Shown one piece after another: positions 56,079 through 64,000 of a stretch of DNA of 64,000 nucleotides. The stretch is from Portulaca oleracea. Its lineage: Eukaryota > Streptophyta > Magnoliopsida > Caryophyllales > Portulacaceae. A program made the position numbers and the translations under genes. The DNA is taken from NCBI GenBank assembly GCA_029582165.1, contig CM055869.1, positions 6,480,425 to 6,544,424 on the forward strand, in the 5' to 3' direction. The first letter of the stretch is position 1; every line of letters begins with the position of its first letter. Under the pieces are notes generated by a model. The model saw nothing but the letters and a program-made list of their open reading frames with translations, made no database searches and had not been told where the DNA came from.

Positions 56079-57011
56079 TGAAAAAACCTTTGAGGGGGTG
56101 AACAGGGTTATTGAAATTTTGCATACCCAATGAGAACGTTAGAAAAACTAATCTTAACTTTTCTCAAGATTCAACAACACAATGAATAAACACTTTAATC
56201 TTTTATTGAATTCAAAAGTTTGGGGACATTACACAACATATGGAAATAAATGAACTCAACAGTGAAGAGACTTGAGGGCCTCAAGACTGCTTACAGAGGG
56301 GGATCACAGACTTAGATTCCAAAAGGTAATCTTCACCAATTGATTGATGAAGATCTTACTAAAGAATACTTAACAAGATCTTCAGTTGGAAAAACCAGAG
56401 GGCCTCACCAGAATACTCTCTGGTTATAAAAACTCGCCACTAATCACACTAGCGGTTGCACTCAGAATTTTTCTACCCAAAATTCCTACTCACTTCGACT
56501 ACTTCCTTGGAATCGAATACATTTTCAGGAGGACAACCTAGACTCTTTATAGTCGACATCTTCAGCTACAACGGCTCTTTATTAGCTTTCATTGCTTTGT
56601 TGATTCTTTCCTTTACTGAATTGATTTTCAATCTTCAAATTTTGGAAGTTGTCTCCTTTTCATATTCGTCCAACATCTACAATGGCAAGTTCGAATATTA
56701 TGATGTGATATTGGAGAAGTTATAAAGATGGAAAGATATGAAATTTGATTAGATTTGATTTGATTTGATTTGGATACTACCCTAACTAATTCAGCAATTC
56801 AGCAATTTTGTCGTTTTCGACAAAAGCTCAGTGGGAGGACCTTCAGATGAGGCACGGTGATGGCGTCATGAAATGTAGTGTTGATGGCCTTGTACCCGTG
56901 GCTTTGAGAGTTGTCTCCTTTCTTAATTTATTAATTTTGTCTTTCATATCAAAACTCCGTCTGAGGTCATTGATGAGTGTAGAGGTGATGTCCTTGACCT
57001 TAGCCCCAACA
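56079..57011 (-). mobile_element. Solo LTR, copia-like, inverted relative of 41370-42215
   Basis: On the minus strand TGTTGGGGCTAAGG to AAAGGTTTTTTCA (TG...CA), 933 bp. ACATG lies on both sides (56074-56078 and 57012-57016). The part around 56400-56530 matches 41740-41890 in reverse (GGTGAG/AACCAG, CCAAGGAAG). The open frames inside are not genes. GAGGGCCTC motifs recur as in the other copy. Confidence 0.8.
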
Positions 57012-57016
57012 ACATG

Positions 57017-58485
57017 TTTAAGGGACCCTTCTATCAAAGTATCTCCTCACATTATTTGTAAGAATAATAAAAGTAAAGGCCAATGAAGGGTACATATCCA
57101 AAGACCATAAGTGTTTAAAGAATGATCTAAGATTAGTTATCCAATTTATGTTTGAGTTTGCTTTACGATAGATGTGGATAAATGAAGATTTTTAAAACTG
57201 TGTGGTGAGGTATTTGATATCTGTGACTATCATATCGACATGTTAGCTAGGGGATGTGTAGTGTGTACGACCTATTGGATAAACTTGATGAGAATAAAGT
57301 GATCTTTTCTTCACTCTGGATTTTTGAGAAACATTCCTGAGTATGTAGCTAGTTGGAGACCAAATGAAGAGCCAAATTAAAAGCTCCCTTCAATAGAATA
57401 AAAAGTAAATTAATCAGCATGACACCTGTTTTTCAAACGACCAAGATAATCATGAATGACGATCCCAATGGCTAAACCTTGATGGTTTACTATCTATAGG
57501 ATTTGGTCATTTGTCATTATTCTTCAACTTCATAATTATACAAAAGCTAAATAATTTAGTTAATTTCCAATAGAATAAAAACGATATCTAGCGGCACAAA
57601 TTATGGAGTCAAAATATTAAAATACTAAGATTTAATTTTCTTCAACTCATTTTGAAGGAATAAATTCAATGTAAAGTAAATTAGAAATATTTTTACAATA
57701 TATTAGAAAAATAGGTTCAGTTAACACATTAGAATAAATTTAAAATATTATGCAAAAAAAGTTCTTGGAAAAGGTTCAAATAAACTCAAGAAAATAAATT
57801 CAATTCAAAACAACTTTGGTCAAAATAAAATTGAGAAGAACATATTATAACATTTAAACTTAAAGAGAGATCAAATATTTATTTATACAACAAAATGTTT
57901 CAAAAAAAAAAACTTTTTTCTAAAGCAAACATTATTGGATGAAATATGAAGGGAGCTTTAATTAATTTCAGCATGCAAAAACTTGATACTAATTTCTTCC
58001 TCTAGGACAAGAAGTACGCAATATTTTAAATTTGGTAGTTGTTGTTGGAATTGAATTATTGACAATTTACTATATTTTGTGAAAAACATGCAGATTTTTG
58101 TGGGGTTGATTTTCCAAACAACTGTAGCTAAGGCTATGTGTAGGCATATGATTGAAGTCAGTGTCCTTTTTCCACTTTGGTCAATCATTCATCCCGCGGT
58201 TCCCTACTCTACTATACGTACAACGTACTTCTTTCATTTGTTTCTACTTGACAACAGAAAAGATAATTTAAGTCAAGTTAAATTTGAACTAAAAACTAAA
58301 ACTATATGAAAATTCAAATAGACTGTTTGCTTAATTTTTGCCATAATTTCTTGAATTGGAAAAATTGGATGAATTTAATTTGAGTAAGAATTAACGAAAC
58401 TACTATATAGATAAGAAAAAAAATTAAAATTCTATACCACACCTTGACAGTTGACACCTACCTAATACTGGATGCAACTAGCTAC
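57017..58485. other. Intergenic
   Basis: AT-rich. Short frames at 57958-58188 (minus) and 58079-58309 (plus) overlap and have no recognisable motif. No element borders found. Confidence 0.4.
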
Positions 58486-58733
58486 TACCTCCGTCCCAAA
58501 TTGTTTGTCCATCTACCTAACTCGCTTGTCCCAAAATGTTTGTTCATTTTATAATTCTAATGATTGTAATTCCTATTATATCCCTAATAAATACTCTTTT
58601 ATGTCTTTTTTATTTTTCTTCACATGAGAAAAGTAAGGGCAATTTTGGTACATTATACATTTTTCACCTCATTTTCCATGACCATTGGACTTTTAAATAT
58701 AATTGAATGGACAAACAATATGGGACAGAGGTA
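58486..58733. mobile_element. Stowaway-like MITE
   Basis: TACCTCCGTCCCAAATTG to ATATGGGACAGAGGTA, TA at both edges, 248 bp. Confidence 0.85.
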
Positions 58734-61159
58734 GTAGGTTCTCTTAATTAAGGTTTGATGAATGGCTTGCATTTTATAATCCTGTAACTTAATGAATAAG
58801 AATTCTAAATAATAATAATCATATTATTACTAGTTATAAAAAAATCTCAATAGTTATGGTGTGTAGTTTGATTGTGGGGAAAATCTAAATATTTAGCAGT
58901 TTCTATTTCATATATATTTGAAAATCTAAATATATTAGTCTCTTAATATTTGAAAATTATAGATAAAATGTTTTTTTCATATGTAACAATGGTGACGGTT
59001 AATTCAAAAAATACAGCAATGATAATGATTATTTTATTTTCATTGCGTTTTTCCTTTTAGTTAAATGCTACATAATTATTCATTAATATAAAATTGATTT
59101 TAGTATTTCAAAGTTTATTCTATATCTAATATGTTTGAAACTATGGTGAAGAAAGGATTAAAAAAATTCCAATCCCAAATTTATTACAATAATTATAATA
59201 TATCTTTTTATGGTGCATTATAAACTAATTAAGTTTGAAGTAGGTTAGGGAAAAAAACCTCTTAAATTTTACCATTTAAGTTTGGATAATGGATTTCCCT
59301 AATGTGATTTAACTTTAATATATAAATAATAACGTGATAGTTTAGATTACTATAAACTTAATTTGGAGATATAGTGAATCTTATTTACATTTATCCTAAT
59401 TATATTAGAAAATTATTTGAGTCTTGGGACAAGACACCTTTTACGTGTTTTGTCCTATATTAAAACTATATTTCTATAAAAATGAAATTAAATGATATGA
59501 TTGAAATTTATAACTATAGTACCATATATAAATTGCATAAAGTTATACTTTTGACTTTATATTACATGTATTGTTATTGTCTACCAACCTTAACAAAAGA
59601 TGTTGGTTTAATTTTGCCCCCTCCCTCACTTCAACTTTCTAGCTTCGTTTCTGTGCACAAATGTTTTTTCATTGATAATTTACAAGCCAAAAAATAAATT
59701 AAAAAGGTATCAAAGATGCTATAAAATCCACAAAACAACAAAAACAACAAAGATCAGCAAAACAAAAACAACACAAACTCACGCTACCGGAATCACAAAA
59801 GAACAAATCAAACAGCTATATAACAAAATTCTTCTTTTGTTCGAGCATATTATCTCTGAAAGTTTTGATCATAGTCTCATGATCATCACGAGACATTTTC
59901 AACAAACGCACAACCTTCACCGCTCTACAAACCTTCTCATTCAATCTTTCCAAGGAGATCGAGATCCACAACGTTTTGTGCACAAATATATATTTGTTCA
60001 TATAGCTAGATATATATAACTTTGGTTGATAAACAACCTTCAACTATTAAAGACGTACTAATTCCATTAAAAAGGTAATAATCCAGCCACAAAGTTAAGC
60101 TGCTGATGAACATTGATTTCATTGCCTAAAGGATGTCTGTTAACTACTGACTTTATTTCATTAGGAGGGTAGACATGTACAGTACGTCGTGGTTCAGATT
60201 CTCTGCAATTATCTGTCAATCTGTCCTCATAAATTATTAAGGTGCTACCCTACAACTTAACTGTATCTGCCTTATAAATAAATCCACAAATAAATAGGAG
60301 AAAATTAGTAAGTAACTAAATAAATGGGCAATTGGATGATTATCCAAACTAAGATATGCTGCTTACCATCACACTTAGATCCATCAACATCATCATTAGG
60401 AATGTGCTTCTGACTTGGAAAGTCCCCCACTCCCTATAATAATATATAATAATAGTACTACTACCTACTAATAATAGTAGTAGTAATAATAATAATAATG
60501 CAAAAATAATATGAATCATATTTCTTAAGTATATCTTGGACCAACAACAACAAGAAATCTCATTATAGTTATGTTAAAGTGGGATTTGAGGAAATTTAAA
60601 TATAGGCAGTCTACCTCTATGTACAGAAATACTCAAAAAAAAACATTTAAAAAAGCAAAAACAAAATTATTTCAAAAACCAATTTAAAAAAAGCAAAAGG
60701 GATTATTAAATATACTTCTTACGTTATGCTAAAAACTATAATATTACGTATTAAATTGATTAAATCTGGTTGGATGAGTCATAAAATCTCTATACCTATA
60801 AATTTATAATGCTTTATCTATAATGGATGTCATTTTAGGAAAAAAGTTTTCTCACTTTCATGGATATTTTACGGAGGATGGGGTTTTAGAGTGAGATTAT
60901 AGGGAAAGGCTTTATTTTTTTGGTGGAATTCTACACCTTTTGTTACGAGAAGTGGTAGGTATATAATCATGTTAAAATAGAGATAATCGATGACAAAGGG
61001 AACAATATATATTGAAGGTTTAAGTATAGGTCATAGAAGTGTTAGAAGAAGGTAGATGATATATAAATGCAGAGAGTAACAGGATTGTGATATGTTTTTA
61101 AAAAAAGTTTTAATTAATAAAAATTAGCTAGGTAGCATTTCTCTTAAGGTACATTCTGC
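58734..61159. other. Intergenic AT-rich stretch
   Basis: Holds a CAAGACAC-type hairpin remnant near 59421-59456, A/C-rich sequence at 59700-59800 that recalls the 3' end of a minus-strand retroelement, and an AAT/AGT trinucleotide run near 60465-60500. A minus-strand frame at 59816-60043 is unrecognised. Confidence 0.4.
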
Positions 61160-61612
61160 CTATAATGTTTGTGCGGGCAATCTCAACGACTAGATTGTCC
61201 CACAAAAATTACAACTAAGACTAGCTTTAGTAAGCCAGCCCACAGCTCCATTAGCCTCCATATATATATATATATAACCTAAAACAATTACAATCAACTA
61301 AAAATTGTCTAATATCAAGAACCAGATGTCGAATCTCCCAGGGGTGCTTGAGACGCCAAGCATGACATCAATGAGAATCTTGCTAACGCCCTCTATACAA
61401 AATTTGTTATGCCCAAATTGCACGTTTCTCTAAGATTGTTACACATCACGGTAGACTCAACTACCAAAATAGAGGACCCTAGGTTGATACCACCCAATCT
61501 CGAATAATGAATCCTCCGATGCACTAACTCTATTCTTCGCACCATCGAAATTGATCTTCCACTGATCAAATGTCGGTGTACTAGTCCACGCTATCCAACA
61601 ACTTCTACTTTC
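61160..61612 (-). pseudogene. RNase H-like (RVT_3) fragment of a LINE-type retroelement
   Basis: Translating the minus strand gives, with frame changes, AWTSTPTFDQWKINFDGAK, then GGFIIRDW, then FCIEGVSKILIDVMLG, and finally EANGAVGWLTKASL. These are the successive blocks of the plant RVT_3 domain (start NFDGA, strand GDSK-like, end EANGAADWLA-like). At least two frameshifts and stops are present. A (TA)n run interrupts it near 61262-61276. Such domains end plant LINE ORF2 or stand alone; the reverse transcriptase is not present here. Confidence 0.65.
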
Positions 61613-62283
61613 CTTATCATTCGCTCTAATCGTAATTGAATATCTGTTTCATTAATAGTAAGTCATACGGCACATACAATGAAAATCGTAATTGAACAAT
61701 TGTAGATCTAAAACATAGACATGAAATTCAACTTACAAATAACTAAAACTAATCTTACTGACATTTGACTCTGATTTCTTCGATGACTCTGCATCTTTCT
61801 TCGATGACTCTGCATCTTTACCATTGATGGAGAACCTCACAACTCATGTTATCCAATGTATTAGACCACACCAACTAAATAAAAACTCTACCAAGAGACT
61901 AAAAACTCTAAGTAAGGGTACCAAAAAATTCTTACAAAAGAAGAGACTAACTTTCTTTGCGTAAACGTAAAATCAAACTAATAATTGGGGTAGAAATCAA
62001 TCAAATTGGGGCTTACTATCGACAAAAGAATCGATGTTAGCCCCTTCAAGGAAATGATGGCATTTGAGTTGTAGATCTTTAATCCAACGTTTAATGTTAT
62101 GGTAGTATGGACATGTATATAAAATTTGTGGTTTTATATGGAGATATTGGGCACGTGATCTGGATAATGTGTAGATAAGAGATAGATAATGTAGACATAA
62201 AATACAGTAGGTAGACATGATTCAGAAGAGTACTTCTCATCTTCTCCAGTAATCCGCTTCTCATAGAACTTGATCTCATGTAT
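61613..62283. other. Intergenic
   Basis: Contains a CTTCGATGACTCTGCATCTTT direct repeat near 61778-61817. Otherwise nothing recognised; the minus-strand open frames here have no motif. Confidence 0.4.
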
Positions 62284-64000
62284 ATTTTTTTAATTATTGA
62301 AAGCCAAATGAGGCTAAAGAGACAGCACCGGCACTGCAAAAAACCGTAGAGAAAAATACAACGAAAAGACAGCAAACAACAAAGAAACAACATAGCTAAA
62401 CAGCAAGACAAAAACAACAAAATATAAGACTAAAATTAACATTTTCTATCTCTTTCTCATTTCTTCTTAAATCGCTTCTCAACAGTTCATGGATCCCCAC
62501 GAATGAAGCCAGAATTACAACCGAACTTAACCACTCTGCGTGTCATGTCCTCCATATGAACTTGAGGACGCTTTGAAGATTCAAATAGCAAGCTCGCGTT
62601 TTTGCCCTTCCTTCTGACATGTTATTTAGATCTCACAGTCCTGTATGCAGCTTAACTGACCAAATGCCACTTAAACTTTGGAAAATCCTTCCCCTTCTTC
62701 AGTGGCGAAGCCAGAAATTAGAGCTTAGGGTGTCAAAATTTTTTTAAAAAATTGAAAATCAACTAGGTTAATTATATTTTATGTGAATTTTGAAAACATA
62801 CAACAATCCAAATAATATAATTTATAATGACATAAGTTTGACATTAACTTTGAAAAACTTAATAAATCCCTTAAAAATCTTAATATGTGATCGGTGAGAG
62901 GTCATATCATGATAATAATATAATAAACAATGGGTAATGAGTGATATTAGTAAATTTTATCTATGAATGTGACCAACAATTTATCAATGAATGGTGATTT
63001 ACAAAAAATTATCAATTGATGAATTTGATTAAAGTCGCCTCAAATAAATTATTAGTCACCCTTATGAGTTATGACCTTATATTCATAAAAAAAATAAAAT
63101 CCCACAAAGTATTATGTTTCACGGTAAGTTAACTAATTATTCAATCAAATTAATAATGAACAACATGTCAATTCAAAAGAGAAGATAATTATGAACTAAA
63201 TTTGTTACCTCAAATTAAAATAACATACAATGAGCAGAAAATCAAAGCTAAAAAGAAAAGAAGAAACTGATATTAGCTCATTATAGGCTTGAGAAAAAAA
63301 TATGAAGAAATTCAGTTTAGCCCCAAAATTTTGGCAAGTGAAAATCAGTGGTATTTAACCATCGAACCCAGCACCACATAGATATCAACAAGGCACTTAC
63401 CACCAACGCCCTTTGCAATGCTTTGTGATACATTATTGTATATATTGATATATTTTTATCCAGCCAGTTTCTCTATTCATTTTTATTTTTCAAAAAACCT
63501 GGGGGGTCAATTGACCACCCTTGACTCAATGTGGCTTCGCCACTGCCCTTCTTCCTTCTTCTAGCAAAAGCTTTGGAATTCTCCAAAATTGAGTCCTCAG
63601 TATCTGCAGAGGTAAAAGATCCAGAGTGAACCAACTAAGAGTCAATCTCCTCACTATCAATCGGCTCACATTCAGGGACACATGAAGCATTACCCAGATG
63701 ACTCAAAACAACACAAATTGGGTTGAAAAGGTGCGCTCGGAATCCATAGAACTATCCCTAGGTGGAACCTCAGAGTGAACAACACCAAGATTGGTCCGAG
63801 AGTTTGCAAGGTTATAAGCACCCACCTCATTAGATACAACCATCATATCTTTAAGAGGCTCAACCCCCACATTCTGCACAACATTTGGGATCCAAACACG
63901 TTTGTTAGACGCACTCTTCAAGAAGTGACGTGCCCCCTATTTTTTTACTATACTTAGCCCACTAAATAGAAATAACTGAATCATTAAACAAACTACCATT
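62284..64000 (-). pseudogene. Decayed retroelement-like sequence, 3' end at about 62284
   Basis: On the minus strand the sequence ends in TTTGGCTTTCAATAATT and an A run near 62284, as plant LINE 3' ends do. Upstream (63546-63960) a frame reads RVWIPNVVQNVGVEPL and LGVVHSEVPPRDSSMDSE, rather hydrophilic, as in LINE ORF1-type regions, but no domain is recognisable. An hAT element interrupts it (62700-63545). It may join the RNase H fragment at 61.2-61.6 kb in origin, but this is not shown. It extends past the window end. Confidence 0.35.
62700..63545. mobile_element. hAT-type non-autonomous element
   Basis: CAGTGGCGAAGCCAG to GTGGCTTCGCCACTG, 846 bp, with a perfect 8-bp target duplication CCCTTCTT (62692-62699 and 63546-63553). 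A degenerate tRNA-like block near 63355-63420 resembles that in the 19065 element. No transposase frame. Confidence 0.92.

Noticed and set aside
56456..57086. Two plus-strand open frames of about 90 residues
   Set aside because: The first lies inside the solo LTR 56079-57011, the second runs over its edge; both are chance frames.
57958..58309. Overlapping frames on both strands (76 residues each)
   Set aside because: No recognisable domain, no splice signals or neighbouring exons found.
60465..60500. Trinucleotide AAT/AGT run as a gene-linked repeat
   Set aside because: Short and imperfect; no coding context.

Overview
The window looks like AT-rich nuclear DNA of a flowering plant, most likely a eudicot. 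The evidence is a CYP72-type cytochrome P450 with a plant intron layout, WD40 genes of the plant JINGUBANG-like family, PHO1/SPX exon remnants, a eukaryotic tRNA-Glu, and a dense plant transposon load (CACTA, MULE, hAT, Stowaway, PIF/Harbinger, LTR, LINE, SINE). There are no operons or ribosome binding sites and no organellar or bacterial gene blocks. The species cannot be named from the sequence.

Layout. 1-5241 is most of a decayed CACTA (En/Spm-like) element on the minus strand. From 5.4 to 18.0 kb lies a tandem array of minus-strand P450 sequences: a fragment (exon 3 at 5.4 kb, exon 2 at 7.6 kb), a nearly complete gene (exons 2-5, 8965-11411, no visible exon 1), and an exon-5 pseudogene at 17.3-18.0 kb. 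A MULE, a CACTA-type MITE and hAT elements interrupt the array. A diverged tRNA-Glu(UUC) stands alone at 13.1 kb.

From about 20 to 44.5 kb a multi-kilobase unit carrying a WD40 gene has been duplicated repeatedly. Copy C (36718-38103) has an intact reading frame. Copy A (22.7-24.1 kb) has a 20-bp deletion that shifts the frame. Copy B (31.9-33.0 kb) is truncated at both ends and carries a nonsense codon. Copy D (42.4-44.5 kb) is a ruin split by a solo LTR. Because the flanks are also duplicated, one copy often gives the empty site of an insertion in another, so many insertions can be bounded to the base. Next to copy B are two PHO1/SPX exons with an hAT element in their intron, then an RRM fragment.

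From 44.5 kb to the end I see no intact gene. The region holds a CACTA element with a MULE inside it, probable LTR-derived DNA, many hAT and Stowaway elements, a solo LTR at 56-57 kb, and decayed LINE or RNase H-like sequence at 61-64 kb.

Functionally, only two loci could encode protein: WD40 copy C and, if an exon 1 exists, the P450. The rest is a record of tandem duplication followed by transposon insertion and pseudogene decay. I did not find a convincing new molecular system. The most unusual observations are a shared subterminal motif in four MULEs whose ends otherwise differ, the dated insertion history from paralogous empty sites, a tRNA with three transition-type stem changes, and a 32-bp perfect inverted repeat around a MITE.
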